From an uncultured Methanofollis sp. (GTDB lineage Archaea; Halobacteriota; Methanomicrobia; Methanomicrobiales; Methanofollaceae): a DNA stretch of 37,830 nt. Below, one piece after another: positions 21,170 through 29,385 of the stretch (positions within the stretch are counted from its first letter, which is position 1; each line of letters opens with the position of its first letter). The position numbers were made by a program, and so were the translations under genes. A model generated the notes under the pieces. It worked only from the letters and a program-made list of their open reading frames with translations, ran no database searches and was not told where the DNA came from. The stretch covers positions 1-37,830 of the forward strand of contig NZ_CALFSA010000012.1 of assembly GCF_937919355.1 (NCBI RefSeq). Direction: 5' to 3'.

Positions 21170-23557
21170 TTACCGGCGCCTGAGCACCAGGACCACAAGG
21201 ACGAAAGAGACGAGGAACGCTGCAAAGCCAGCAGGAGAGGGCTGTGCCGTCGCCGGGGGCGAGGTCGTTGCGGTCGTCTCCGCCACCGTTGTCAGGGGCG
21301 GTTCAGACGTCGTCGGGGCCGAGGTCACCGGCGGTTCGGTGGTAACCTCGACTACTTCTCCTGCCGAGGCAGAACTCTCGACCGCAAGGAGAGTCATCCC
21401 CTCCCCCGCGGCGATGGCGAAGTACGAGAAACCGGTCGAATGGGCGCGGTAGTACGCCCGGTCATCGTTCACCCGTATCAGTTCGGTGACGAGAGGACGC
21501 CATTTTCCGCTATCATAATACCAGAGGACAATGTCACCGGTACCGAGATCCTCCGACGCAAGCCAGCTCCTCGGGATGTCGAAGAAGAACGTCGTCTTTT
21601 TGAGGGCGTCTTCATCGGCGTACGAGAGCGTGACCTCGATGTACTGGTACACCGGGCCGTCGAAATCCAGAGGAGCTTCACCCACCGGTTCGAGAGTCAC
21701 CATGATCCCCTCGATCCCCTCGACCGCAGTGAAGGTGAACTCCGAGATGGCACTGCGGTCAAAGTGAAGGGTGGTATTCTCACCAGGCTTCAGGCCGAAG
21801 ACCGCATCATACGCGTAGGACCGGTCTTTACCGCCACCGCCCGAATACTGCGACGGAGGTTTTTCAGTCGTAGGTCCAGCCGTGGGTTCGGTCGTGGGTT
21901 CGGTCGTAGGTCCAGCCGTGGGTTCGGTCGTGGGTTCGGCAAGGACGACGATCTCATCCGCAAGGACAGTCGTGTTGCTCAACTCCCCCTTCGCAACCAT
22001 CAGGGAGACCGAATAGTTCCCGACCTCCTCATAGACATGGACCCCTTCAGGTTCGGTTGAGGTGTTCCCGTCGCCGAAGTCCCAGGCCCAGGTGTCAGGC
22101 CCGCCAGTCGATTCATCGGTGAAGAGCACGGCAAGTGGCACCAGACCTGAGGTCACGTTCGCGGAGAAACGGGCGAGCGGGAGGACGGTCACGTAGCCTT
22201 CCCGTACGAGCGTGGCATCGCCGGATGCACCCGAGATGGTGAGAGAGACATCATAAACTCCTGCAAATGGATAGAGGTGCTCGGGGTGCCTCTCCATCGC
22301 AGTCTCGCCGTCGCCGAAGTCCCAGGCCCAGGTGTCAGGCCCGCCAGTCGATTCGTCGGTAAAGGTCACATTCAGGGGCGCGTGCCCGGAGGTGACACTG
22401 GCGCTGAAGTTGGCGGCAAAAGGTTCGGGCACAGGCCAGATATACTCGACCGAATCATGAGGACCTGTCCGGCAACTGATGCGCGGCGACCCGTCCGCCG
22501 TCATGGCAAGGTCGGGATACCCACCAGAACCCTGGCGACCCCCATCAATGATCCGGGAAAATTCCCATATCCCGTCCTCTCTCCAGGCATAGGTGACCAT
22601 CACATCTGTCGCGTTCACAGAGGTGAAGGCGATCGCGGGCAGGCCTTTGCCGTCGAATGCAAGAGAGGCACGGTCGCCATGGTCGCCTTTCGCTGCTGCG
22701 ACGTCCTCATGCCGCCATACTCCGTCTTCCTGCCACGCATAACCGAGAGTCTCACTGTCAAGGTTATAGTAGGCGATTGCCGGCATGCCGTTGCCGTCAA
22801 GGGCGATCGATGTGTAACCCGGACTGGTCCCGTCATTCACCCCCACACCGTCGGCCACGGTCTCAGGGTTCCACCCGGATTCGTCCTTCAGGCTGTACAT
22901 CAGTTCACCTGTATTCCCGTCGATGTAGGCGACATGGACCGCCCCGTCGTCATCGATCGCAAGGGAACTGAAGAGCTGGTTCGACCTGGGGACGATCTCC
23001 TCGTCTGTCCAGGCACCCCCGTCCCAGACGGCGTACCGCAGGGCGCGCTTCCAGAGGGTGGTGTTGTAGTAGACCAGATGCAGGTCTCCCGACGGGTCGA
23101 AGGCACCGGAGAGGTGCATCCCCCTCGAAGTGCCGACGACCTCGCGCTGCCACTCCCCGCCCTCGCGCCAGGCATGGACAAGGGACGTGGCGTTGAAATA
23201 GCAGACATGCGGAGTGTCCGAAAGATCAAGGGCGAGAGCAGAATACGGGCTCATATTGACTATCGTCTCGATCGTCTCCAGAGACCAGTCGTCCCCTATC
23301 TTCTCTCCATAGACAAGGCGGTCCGCGTCGTCGTCCGTCAGATCGTAATACACCACGTGCGGGTCCCCGGAGGAGTCCAGCACCAGCGAGTCGACATAAT
23401 TGACCGGCCAGTTGCCGGGAGTCCCCCTCTGTACTTCCTCGATATTCCATGTAAGTGCCGCTGCCGGGATGGCACATACGGCAGTAAGGATGATGAATGC
23501 GGTCATAACCGGCACAGTGCTGGCTATCGCTCTTCTTTTCTTCGGATTGCATATCAT
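21170..23557 (-). CDS. large surface protein: propeller-like repeats, two PKD domains, PGF-pre-PGF domain, C-terminal sorting signal
   Basis: A 795-residue exported protein. A signal peptide (1-34) is followed by about seven repeats of the form 'LALD..G.PHVVYY...W..' (about 40-380), probably a beta-propeller. Two PKD domains follow (about 385-465 and 468-550, each with TWAWDFGDG), then a Thr/Pro/Glu stalk containing two 12-residue units encoded by a 36-bp tandem repeat. A PGF-pre-PGF domain comes next (about 580-720, ending in STGFSYFAIAA), then a Thr/Pro-rich stretch and a C-terminal tail PSPAGF plus hydrophobic helix plus RRR. The tail resembles a PGF-CTERM archaeosortase signal in a variant form. 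It is probably a lipid-anchored, glycosylated cell-surface protein. ATG at 23557 lacks a strong ribosome-binding site. Confidence 0.87.
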   Translation of the reverse strand: MICNPKKRRAIASTVPVMTAFIILTAVCAIPAAALTWNIEEVQRGTPGNWPVNYVDSLVLDSSGDPHVVYYDLTDDDADRLVYGEKIGDDWSLETIETIVNMSPYSALALDLSDTPHVCYFNATSLVHAWREGGEWQREVVGTSRGMHLSGAFDPSGDLHLVYYNTTLWKRALRYAVWDGGAWTDEEIVPRSNQLFSSLAIDDDGAVHVAYIDGNTGELMYSLKDESGWNPETVADGVGVNDGTSPGYTSIALDGNGMPAIAYYNLDSETLGYAWQEDGVWRHEDVAAAKGDHGDRASLAFDGKGLPAIAFTSVNATDVMVTYAWREDGIWEFSRIIDGGRQGSGGYPDLAMTADGSPRISCRTGPHDSVEYIWPVPEPFAANFSASVTSGHAPLNVTFTDESTGGPDTWAWDFGDGETAMERHPEHLYPFAGVYDVSLTISGASGDATLVREGYVTVLPLARFSANVTSGLVPLAVLFTDESTGGPDTWAWDFGDGNTSTEPEGVHVYEEVGNYSVSLMVAKGELSNTTVLADEIVVLAEPTTEPTAGPTTEPTTEPTAGPTTEKPPSQYSGGGGKDRSYAYDAVFGLKPGENTTLHFDRSAISEFTFTAVEGIEGIMVTLEPVGEAPLDFDGPVYQYIEVTLSYADEDALKKTTFFFDIPRSWLASEDLGTGDIVLWYYDSGKWRPLVTELIRVNDDRAYYRAHSTGFSYFAIAAGEGMTLLAVESSASAGEVVEVTTEPPVTSAPTTSEPPLTTVAETTATTSPPATAQPSPAGFAAFLVSFVLVVLVLRRR
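21867..21938. repeat. 36-bp tandem repeat, two units
   Basis: Units 21867-21902 and 21903-21938 are identical and encode part of the Thr/Pro/Glu stalk of the surface protein. Being in-frame, copy-number change would alter only the stalk length. Confidence 0.9.
22068..22354. repeat. 47-bp repeated PKD core
   Basis: Bases 22068-22114 and 22308-22354 are identical and encode the PKD cores around STGGPDTWAWDFGDG in the two adjacent PKD domains, while the flanking PKD sequence has diverged. This indicates duplication followed by divergence or local conversion. Confidence 0.85.
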
Positions 23558-23700
23558 TGGAAAATTTCCCCCCCGTACTGGGCCCCTCGAGTCGGTTAGA
23601 ATCGCTCATGAAACGAAGTTTCAGGCGGTTATGTGAAAACCACCCAGGTGGTTTTCATGGTAAACCCGGAAGGCTATGCCGGGAGGTATCTATTTCAGCA

Positions 23701-23710
23701 TATATAATTA
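23701..23710 (-). promoter_or_regulatory. TATA box of surface-protein gene
   Basis: Minus-strand TAATTATATA about 145 bp before the ATG at 23557. If used, it produces a leader of about 120 nt carrying two perfect hairpins. Confidence 0.5.
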
Positions 23711-23852
23711 TCCCCCGCGCGGTGATCCGGAGGGTCTTTAAAAATAATAAAGATGCCACAATAGCATTTTATTCAGATTATTCAGGTACATCAGAGAATA
23801 TTGGCCAATACAGGTATGACCCACAGGATAGCAAAAACCAGAGGAGAGGAGC

Positions 23853-23858
23853 AAAAAA
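23853..23858 (-). terminator. T-tract after cofH
   Basis: Six T residues on the minus strand, 26 bases after the cofH stop, consistent with oligo-T termination of the signal peptidase-cofH transcript. Confidence 0.45.
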
Positions 23859-23884
23859 GAGAGAAATGATAGCGGCGACACCGG

Positions 23885-24976
23885 TCAGAGGATTTCGTAC
23901 GTCGTCGTCCTCTGGCGGAGGGGACGCCCGAGGTCCTCCGCGATCCGCCGCATCTCGACCGGGTCGAGGTAGTCTGCCTCCTCTGCACCGGCGTCAGAGG
24001 AGACCTCGTCGTCGAACATCGTGCCGCCGAGGTCGTTCCCCCCCGCAAGGAGGCCGAGTTGCGTCATCTTCGTCCCGACCTTCCCCCAGGAGACCTGGAC
24101 ATTCGCGAAGTTGTCCAGGAAGAGGCGGGAGACTGCGAAGAGGAGGACGTCCTCCCGCCCGGTCGTGCCCGGACGGGCTATCCCGGCCTTATAGAGAGGG
24201 GTGTTCGCGTGGATGAAGGGGAGGGGGACGAGTTCGGTGAAACCGTGCGTCTCGTCCTGGACCTCCCGCAGGATGGCGAGGTGGCGCACCCTGTCGGCCT
24301 CAGACTCGTAGGAGCCGTACATGATCGTCGCCGTCGACCTGATCCCCATCCTGTGCGCCTCCGCGATGATCCTGACCCACTCGGCCGTCGGCACCTTCCG
24401 CGGGCAGATCACCTGCCGCACCCTGTCCACCAGGATCTCGGCGGCCGTCCCCTGGAGAGTGCCGAGGCCCGCGGCCCGCAGGCGGCCGAGCACCTCGGCC
24501 GTGGAGATCCCGCTCCGCCGTGCGGCATAGGAGACCTCCTCAGGACTGCAGGTGTGGATGTCCACCGTGGGGGCGACCTCGTGGACCCACGAGATCATCT
24601 CCTCGTACGAGGTGACGTCGAAAGCCGGGTGGACACCCGAGAGAAAGCAGATCTCGGTGACCCCGCGGTCGAGGGCAAGGGCCGCACGCCGCCGCACCTC
24701 CTCCTCCCCGTGGATGTAGGCGCCGGGGTCCGTCGCTTTCCGCCCGAACCCGCAGAACCCGCAGAGGTTCTTGCAGATATTTGTGATATGGATGTTCTGG
24801 TTGCGCACATAGGTGACTGCGTCGCCGGCCCTCTCCTGCCTGGCCTCGTCCGCGGCGGCGGCAATCTCCCAGATCCGCCGATCTTTCACCCTGAGGAGGG
24901 AGAGGGCCTCATCCTCTGTCATCCTGTGGCCGGCAAGCGTGTCGGAAAGCAGGGTGCCGATCTCGTCGTGCGCCAT
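23885..24976 (-). CDS. cofH: 5-amino-6-(D-ribitylamino)uracil-L-tyrosine 4-hydroxyphenyl transferase CofH
   Basis: A 363-residue radical-SAM enzyme that, with CofG, builds the deazaflavin core (F0) of coenzyme F420 from tyrosine and a riboflavin precursor. The radical-SAM cluster motif is Cys68-x3-Cys72-x2-Cys75 (ICKNLCGFCGF). CofH/MqnC-type landmarks are TEICFLSGVHP, DIHTCSPEEV, LGTLQGTAAEIL and ICPRKVPTAEW, followed by the ELVPLPFIHANTPL and GGNDLGGTM segments. GTAAEIL and ICPRK favour CofH over CofG. Its ATG directly abuts the stop of the signal peptidase gene, so the two are co-transcribed. No cofG is visible in the window. Confidence 0.92.
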   Translation of the reverse strand: MAHDEIGTLLSDTLAGHRMTEDEALSLLRVKDRRIWEIAAAADEARQERAGDAVTYVRNQNIHITNICKNLCGFCGFGRKATDPGAYIHGEEEVRRRAALALDRGVTEICFLSGVHPAFDVTSYEEMISWVHEVAPTVDIHTCSPEEVSYAARRSGISTAEVLGRLRAAGLGTLQGTAAEILVDRVRQVICPRKVPTAEWVRIIAEAHRMGIRSTATIMYGSYESEADRVRHLAILREVQDETHGFTELVPLPFIHANTPLYKAGIARPGTTGREDVLLFAVSRLFLDNFANVQVSWGKVGTKMTQLGLLAGGNDLGGTMFDDEVSSDAGAEEADYLDPVEMRRIAEDLGRPLRQRTTTYEIL

Positions 24977-25669
24977 TCATCGCCTCTTCTTGCCGGAGGT
25001 CTCCTTCTCCCGCGCCCCCATCACGAGGTCGTACAGGATCATCAACACCACCAGCACGATCGCCGTCTCGATCAGGTGGAGGGGGAGGTACCCCAGGAAA
25101 GGAATGGCGAAGAGGGCCTTGCCGACGACCCACTCCGTCTTCACCGGTTCGATCTGCCCGCCGACCTCGCGGTAGACCGAGAGTTGATCAGGGGCAGGAT
25201 TGTTGTCGCCCCAGGTGATGTACCCCTCATGCGGCGCCGTATACATGGCAGTGCGGCCGTTGAGCGGTATCTGGACAGTCTCGTTCCCCGCGACCCACAT
25301 CATGGCCCGGTGGATGATCGGGTGGACCGAACCGTCCCCGTTCGGGCGGTAGATGATCACGTCGCCAGGCCGGTTGTATTTCTCATAGCCCGACGCCTCC
25401 CCCTCCTGGAAGGTCTGGAGGGGGCCAAAACGATCGGGCGCCGCCACAAAGACAAGGTCGCCGACATTCATATTCGGCACCATGCTCTCGGACTCGATCG
25501 CCACCACCGCCGGCCACGTCCCGGAGACCAGGAAGAGGACCAGCGCAATGACGCCGACGACCGCCACCGCCCAGGCGACGTCGCGGCCAAAAGAAACGAC
25601 CGGGTTCGAACTCGTCCTGATCTGCTCGATCAGACCGGGTTTCGGTTCAGGAGACGTTCTATCCGACAT
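24977..25669 (-). CDS. type I signal peptidase (archaeal, S26B-like)
   Basis: A 230-residue membrane protease that removes signal peptides from Sec-exported proteins. Helices lie at about 31-52 and near the C-terminus (about 197-217). Catalytic elements are Ser62 in ESESMVP, His120 in IIHRAM and Asp155 in WGDNN, the Ser-His-Asp arrangement of archaeal/ER signal peptidases with no catalytic Lys. An insert (about 78-100) precedes the GDVIIY strand. ATG at 25669 is chosen because a TATA box (25699-25709) lies about 35 bp upstream, giving a very short leader, and because the longer frame would begin upstream of the promoter. cofH follows without a gap. Confidence 0.9.
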   Translation of the reverse strand: MSDRTSPEPKPGLIEQIRTSSNPVVSFGRDVAWAVAVVGVIALVLFLVSGTWPAVVAIESESMVPNMNVGDLVFVAAPDRFGPLQTFQEGEASGYEKYNRPGDVIIYRPNGDGSVHPIIHRAMMWVAGNETVQIPLNGRTAMYTAPHEGYITWGDNNPAPDQLSVYREVGGQIEPVKTEWVVGKALFAIPFLGYLPLHLIETAIVLVVLMILYDLVMGAREKETSGKKRR

Positions 25670-25698
25670 CTGTAGGGAGATGGTGGGAACTTGGATCT

Positions 25699-25709
25699 GA
25701 TATAAATAT
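25699..25709 (-). promoter_or_regulatory. TATA box of signal peptidase-cofH transcript
   Basis: Minus-strand ATATTTATATC, 30-40 bp before the ATG at 25669; there is no ribosome-binding site, as expected for a near-leaderless mRNA. Confidence 0.6.
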
Positions 25710-25752
25710 GGGAGAGGAAGGGCGGGAGCAGTCGGCACGCCGTCCGACCACA

Positions 25753-25763
25753 GCAATATATTC
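25753..25763 (+). promoter_or_regulatory. TATA box of DUF3267 gene
   Basis: GCAATATATTC centred about 34 bp before the ATG at 25792, on the opposite strand to, and about 50 bp from, the signal peptidase TATA box. Confidence 0.5.
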
Positions 25764-25791
25764 CTGAAAAGCGTACGGACCTGAGAATATC

Positions 25792-26400
25792 ATGGACCTG
25801 CAGGGCATTTTCCCGGGGAACCCCATCGACCCGAAAAAATACGCTCGGTTCCGCACCCTCACCTTTTCCGGGGGGACATCTCTCCTCCTCACGGCCTGGT
25901 CTTTCATCCTCTTCTCCGTCTTTTTCGCCCTGTCCCTCCTCACTTACATCCAGGTCACCGGTGCCGACTCCTTCAGTTTCACGATGACCGGCCCCTCCGA
26001 TCTCTTACCCCTCATCGTCCTCATCATCCTCATACCCCTCACGGGTATCCTTCACGAGGGCTTCCACGGCGTCGCATATCGCCTCCTGCACAGACGCCCG
26101 GCCTTCGGGTGGGGCAGGAGGTCTGTCCTCCTCTATTGCTCCTGCTCGGCCGGTGGACCGTACACACGAAAAGAGAGCATATTCATCCTGATGGCACCGT
26201 TCGTCCTGATCCCGGCAATCGGGACCATGCTCACGGCCCTTGCCCCCGCGTGGGCATTTGCCACCATCGTCCTCCTCCCCCTCAATGCCGCCGGTTCGGT
26301 CGCCGACCTCCGGGCAGCGGCGGCCATCATCCGCTCCCCACCCGGCAGCGTCGTCCTCGAAGAAGGAGAAGAGATGGCAGTCCTGGTGCCACTGCAGTGA
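25792..26400 (+). CDS. DUF3267-type integral membrane zincin metalloprotease
   Basis: A 202-residue membrane protein with about four helices. The zinc motif HEGFH (His88, Glu89, His92) lies at the end of the second helix, followed by HGVAYRLLHRR. A distal NAAGSVAD segment (165-172) supplies the probable third ligand Asp172, as in the DUF3267/putative zincin family. It is expected to act within or at the membrane, perhaps in proteolysis of a membrane substrate, but substrates are unknown. It stands alone between the divergent signal peptidase gene and the convergent metal ABC operon. ATG at 25792 follows a TATA box at about the right distance for a leaderless mRNA. Confidence 0.8.
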   Translation: MDLQGIFPGNPIDPKKYARFRTLTFSGGTSLLLTAWSFILFSVFFALSLLTYIQVTGADSFSFTMTGPSDLLPLIVLIILIPLTGILHEGFHGVAYRLLHRRPAFGWGRRSVLLYCSCSAGGPYTRKESIFILMAPFVLIPAIGTMLTALAPAWAFATIVLLPLNAAGSVADLRAAAAIIRSPPGSVVLEEGEEMAVLVPLQ

Positions 26401-26427
26401 CTGCTGGATCGGGGAAAGAAGACCGGC

Positions 26428-27237
26428 CTAACTCCGGGACGAGAGGCCTCGAAGCCCCATCGCCGCCCCGTAGGCTGCGGTGCTGATCAGGATGACCGTC
26501 GCACCCGAGGGGACGTCCAGAAGATAGGAAAGGACGATCCCACCCGTCGTGAAGGCCGCACCGAGGACGACGGAGAGGACCATCATCCGCGGTAGACTCC
26601 GGGAGAACTCGCGGGCTATCGCCGCCGGGAGGGTGAGCAGGGCAATGACCAGGATGATCCCGACAACCTGGATGAGCATCACGATGGTGATGGCGACGAG
26701 GACGAGGAGGGCGAGGGTGATCGCCCGCACAGGGAGGTTCATGACCCGTGCATACTCTTCGTCGAAAGTGACCGCGAAGAACTCGTGGTACAGGAGGAGG
26801 ACGGCGCCGACGATGAGAAGGTCGAGGGCGGCCATCGAGAGGATCGCCCCCTGCGGCACCAGGAGGATGTTCCCGAAGAGGTAGCCGAAGAGGTCGGGGG
26901 CGAAACCCGGCGTCAGGAAGACGAAGAGGATGCCGAGGGCCATGCCTGCCGCCCAGAACGCCCCGATCAGGGTGTCGAGGTGCTGTTTGCGGGTGAGGGA
27001 GAGTTCGCCCATGCCGAGGGCGGAGGCGACGGTGAAGCCCAGCGCACCGAGGATGGGGTCGATCCCCAGGAAGTAGCCGAGGCCGATCCCGCCGAAGGCC
27101 GTGTGGGAGATGCCGCCGGCAAGGGCGACCATCCTCTTGACGACGACATAGGTGCCGACGATGCCGCAGGCGACGCTCGCAAGGATGCCGGCAGCAAGGG
27201 CGTTCCTGAAGAAGTCGTAGGCGAAGACCTCCATCAT
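26428..27237 (-). CDS. metal ABC transporter permease (ZnuB/MntB family)
   Basis: A 269-residue hydrophobic protein of the ABC-3 family with about eight helices, the membrane channel of a divalent metal importer. Typical features are the N-terminal FRNALAAGILASVACGIVGTYVVVKRM, AGGISHTAFGGIGLGYFLG and the cytoplasmic coupling region around EEYARVMNLPV. The start ATG (27237-27235) overlaps the ATPase TGA as ATGATGG; the second ATG (27234) is an alternative. It is the last gene of the lipoprotein - ATPase - permease operon. Zn2+, Mn2+ or Fe2+ cannot be told apart from this subunit. Confidence 0.9.
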   Translation of the reverse strand: MMEVFAYDFFRNALAAGILASVACGIVGTYVVVKRMVALAGGISHTAFGGIGLGYFLGIDPILGALGFTVASALGMGELSLTRKQHLDTLIGAFWAAGMALGILFVFLTPGFAPDLFGYLFGNILLVPQGAILSMAALDLLIVGAVLLLYHEFFAVTFDEEYARVMNLPVRAITLALLVLVAITIVMLIQVVGIILVIALLTLPAAIAREFSRSLPRMMVLSVVLGAAFTTGGIVLSYLLDVPSGATVILISTAAYGAAMGLRGLSSRS

Positions 27238-28007
27238 GGCTCTTCGCCCTCCCCATGGTCGGCAAAGACGCGGTGCGGCAGGCCGTGGGCGATGAGGTCG
27301 ACAGGACACCCATAGGCCGCCTGGATCATGTCGCCGGTGATCCGGGCGTCGTTGTGCGTGTAAAGGTGCCTGTTCAGGCATGCGACCTTCGTCACATGGG
27401 ACGAGAGGGCTCCGATATCGTGGGTGACCAGGACGATGGTCATCGTCTCCCGCAGGCCGTCAAGGATCTCCATGAAGTGGTCGCCTGTCGGGGCGTCCAC
27501 ATAGACCGTCGGTTCGTCGAGGATGAGCACCTCCGGCCCGGCGGCAAGGGCGCGGGCGATGATCGCCCTCTGCTGCTGTCCCCCCGAGAGACGTCCGATC
27601 TCCCGGCCGGCAAGGTCGGCGATCCCCATCGTCTGGAGGGCCGAGGCGGCCATCTCCCGGTCTTCGCGGTTATAGCGCCGGGGGAAACCCCGCACATGAC
27701 CGAGGCGGCCGGAGAGGACCATCTCCTGCACGCTCACCGGGTAACTGAAATCGAAGGTGCGGTACTGGGGGACATAGCCGAGGAGGTGACGCTTCTCTGC
27801 GGGACTTCCACCGAGCACGCGCACCGTCCCTGCCGCGGGTTTGATGAGTCCCAGGATCGCCCGCAGGAGGGTCGTCTTTCCCCCCCCGTTTGGTCCGATG
27901 ACCGCGAAAAAATCGCCGGGCATCACCTTCCAGGTGATGTCCTGGAGAACGGGGCGGCCGCCAAGAGAGACAGATACCCCGGAGAGGTCAATGACAGGCC
28001 CCTCCAT
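27234..28007 (-). CDS. metal ABC transporter ATP-binding protein (ZnuC/MntA family)
   Basis: A 257-residue ATPase of the divalent-metal importer. Walker A is GPNGGGKTT (about 38-46), the Q-loop is in YVPQYRTFD (about 73-81), the signature is LSGGQQQRA, Walker B is VLILDEPT and the H-loop is VTHDIGA. FDFSYPVSVQEMVLSGR after the Q-loop is typical of the Zn/Mn group. The ATG overlaps the last base of the lipoprotein stop (TGATG). Expression should follow the lipoprotein gene and its putative DtxR-type operator. Confidence 0.92.
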   Translation of the reverse strand: MEGPVIDLSGVSVSLGGRPVLQDITWKVMPGDFFAVIGPNGGGKTTLLRAILGLIKPAAGTVRVLGGSPAEKRHLLGYVPQYRTFDFSYPVSVQEMVLSGRLGHVRGFPRRYNREDREMAASALQTMGIADLAGREIGRLSGGQQQRAIIARALAAGPEVLILDEPTVYVDAPTGDHFMEILDGLRETMTIVLVTHDIGALSSHVTKVACLNRHLYTHNDARITGDMIQAAYGCPVDLIAHGLPHRVFADHGEGEEP

Positions 28008-28867
28008 CAGACCGACCCCGCGATCGCCGCCGACGCCGCCCTGAGGTTTTCCGTGTAGTTCCCTGCAAGGGGGCTCAGCGAGACGACCCGGCCCCCGATC
28101 TCGTCGGCGATGACATGGGCGCTCCGGGTGCTCGCCTCGGGTGCGGCAAAGACGACAGAGATGTTCCCGGCCCGTGCATGAGCGACGGTCTCCTCGATCT
28201 GCCGCGGCGACGGGTCCTTACCACCCTCCTCGACCGGGATCTGGACAAGCCCGTAGTCGCGGGCAAAGTAGCCCCATGAGGCATGCGAGACCAGGAAGGC
28301 CCTGCAACCAGACTCTCCCACCTCTGCCCTGATCTCGGCGTCGAGAGCGTCGAGGTGGGCGAGGTAGGCGGCGAGGTTCGCCTCATAGACGTCTTTCCCT
28401 GCAGGATCAGCTGCGACGAGACCGTCGCAGACATTCTCCGCCATGACCTTCGCATTCGCGGGGGAGAGCCAGATATGGGGGTCACCGTCCGGGAGGAGCG
28501 CGACTCCTTCGGAAGAGTCCACGACCGTCATGCGGGGGTTCACCTCCCGTATCTTCTCCATCCACGCCGTCTCGAACTCGACGCCCGACCCAACGGCCGC
28601 ATAGAGGCGGGCGCGGGAGAGGTCTGTGAGCTGGCCCGGCGTCAATTCATAGGTGTGCGGGCTTGCGCCCGGCGGGACGAGGACAAGGACGTCGACGCGG
28701 TCGCCGCCTATCGCCCCGACAGATTCAGCCTGAGGAGGAATGGTCACGGCGACGAGCATCTTCCCCGACTCGGGCGCCTGGGTCGTGCAGCCCGAGGCAA
28801 GAACGGAGAGGAAGACGAAGACGACGCCGCAGAGCGCCAGTCCCCCGTATGGCACTGCTGGCATCAT
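28007..28867 (-). CDS. metal ABC transporter substrate-binding lipoprotein (ZnuA/MntC family)
   Basis: A 286-residue cluster A-I binding protein. The signal peptide ends in a lipobox (VLASGC, Cys27), so it should be lipid-anchored outside the membrane. Candidate metal ligands are the histidine in ASPHTYEL, the histidine in DPHIWLSP, the histidine in SHASWGYFARDYG and an acidic residue in the APEAST region. There is no His-rich loop as in many ZnuA proteins, so manganese or iron is as likely as zinc. ATG at 28867 or 28864. Promoter TATA (28911-28920) and a 19-bp inverted repeat (28881-28899) lie just upstream. It heads the operon. Confidence 0.9.
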   Translation of the reverse strand: MMPAVPYGGLALCGVVFVFLSVLASGCTTQAPESGKMLVAVTIPPQAESVGAIGGDRVDVLVLVPPGASPHTYELTPGQLTDLSRARLYAAVGSGVEFETAWMEKIREVNPRMTVVDSSEGVALLPDGDPHIWLSPANAKVMAENVCDGLVAADPAGKDVYEANLAAYLAHLDALDAEIRAEVGESGCRAFLVSHASWGYFARDYGLVQIPVEEGGKDPSPRQIEETVAHARAGNISVVFAAPEASTRSAHVIADEIGGRVVSLSPLAGNYTENLRAASAAIAGSV

Positions 28868-28880
28868 GTGGGAACCTCAA

Positions 28881-28899
28881 ATTTGGTGTCTATCCAAAT
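28881..28899. promoter_or_regulatory. 19-bp inverted repeat, candidate DtxR-type operator
   Basis: ATTTGG and CCAAAT arms separated by 7 bases. The site lies over the expected start point of the metal-importer operon, 12 bp downstream of its TATA box. The 19-bp length equals that of DtxR-family operators. The half-site AAATTTGG recurs upstream of the adjacent DtxR-family gene. Confidence 0.5.
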
Positions 28900-28910
28900 A
28901 TCATGGAACC

Positions 28911-28920
28911 CCTATATACA
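28911..28920 (-). promoter_or_regulatory. TATA box of metal importer operon
   Basis: Minus-strand TGTATATAGG about 45-50 bp before the lipoprotein start. Initiation would fall inside the inverted repeat at 28881-28899. Confidence 0.55.
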
Positions 28921-28931
28921 CCTTGCGCGCC

Positions 28932-29363
28932 TCACCGTCCGCAAGGACAGCAGTCGCCGTCATGCTCGATGGGACCGCACCCGCTCATCACGGGGTGGCC
29001 GAGAGACGCGCAGATCCGGTCGACAAGGGCGCGGGAGACATGGCCCTCGAGGTTCTTCGCCTCCTGGCACGCCTCGTCGGGCGAGAGACCGAAACGGCTC
29101 AGGGCAAGAGAGACGATGCGGTGGCGGCGGACGAGAAAACGTGAATATTCCTCTCCCTTTGCGGTCAGGCAAACGCCATGATAGGGGGTATGCTCCAGAT
29201 AACCCTCCCGCGCCAGGTCGGCGAGCACCTTCGTCGCCGTCGAGGGGGAGACGTTGAGTTCATGGGCGACCTCGTTCGTCCTCATCGTCCCTCCACAAAG
29301 CGAAACGACCTTTAAAAATTCAGATTTCCTCGCAGGGAGTTCAAATCCGTCGATCTCCGCCAT
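28932..29363 (-). CDS. DtxR/MntR-family metal-dependent repressor
   Basis: A 143-residue regulator with an N-terminal winged helix-turn-helix (13-57; TNEVAHELNVSPSTATKVLA) and a dimerisation/metal domain (58-121). The motif DEACQEAKNLEGHVSRALVD carries Cys99, Glu101 and His108 in the DtxR-type metal-binding pattern. The SH3-like third domain is absent, as in MntR. The tail is Cys-rich (Cys129, Cys138, Cys139, Cys141), which is unusual. ATG at 29363 is chosen because the TATA box (about 29386-29396) predicts a leaderless mRNA starting here. It lies directly upstream of the metal importer operon on the same strand and probably represses it when metal is plentiful. Confidence 0.85.
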   Translation of the reverse strand: MAEIDGFELPARKSEFLKVVSLCGGTMRTNEVAHELNVSPSTATKVLADLAREGYLEHTPYHGVCLTAKGEEYSRFLVRRHRIVSLALSRFGLSPDEACQEAKNLEGHVSRALVDRICASLGHPVMSGCGPIEHDGDCCPCGR

Positions 29364-29385
29364 GCCCGGTACTCGCCCGCAATGG

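Larger units (their letters stand above)
23558..23884. other. AT-richer intergenic region with structured leader
   Basis: No gene is supported. On the minus strand, the cofH T-tract (23853-23858) comes first, then the TATA box of the surface protein (23701-23710). A predicted leader of about 120 nt follows, containing two perfect hairpins: 23634-23657 (11-bp arms, 2-base centre) and 23609-23623 (6-bp arms, 3-base loop). The region is clearly richer in A+T than its surroundings. Confidence 0.6.

Noticed and set aside
23557..24216. Plus-strand open frame running from the intergenic region into cofH
   Set aside because: The first part is AT-rich non-coding DNA and the rest is antisense to cofH.
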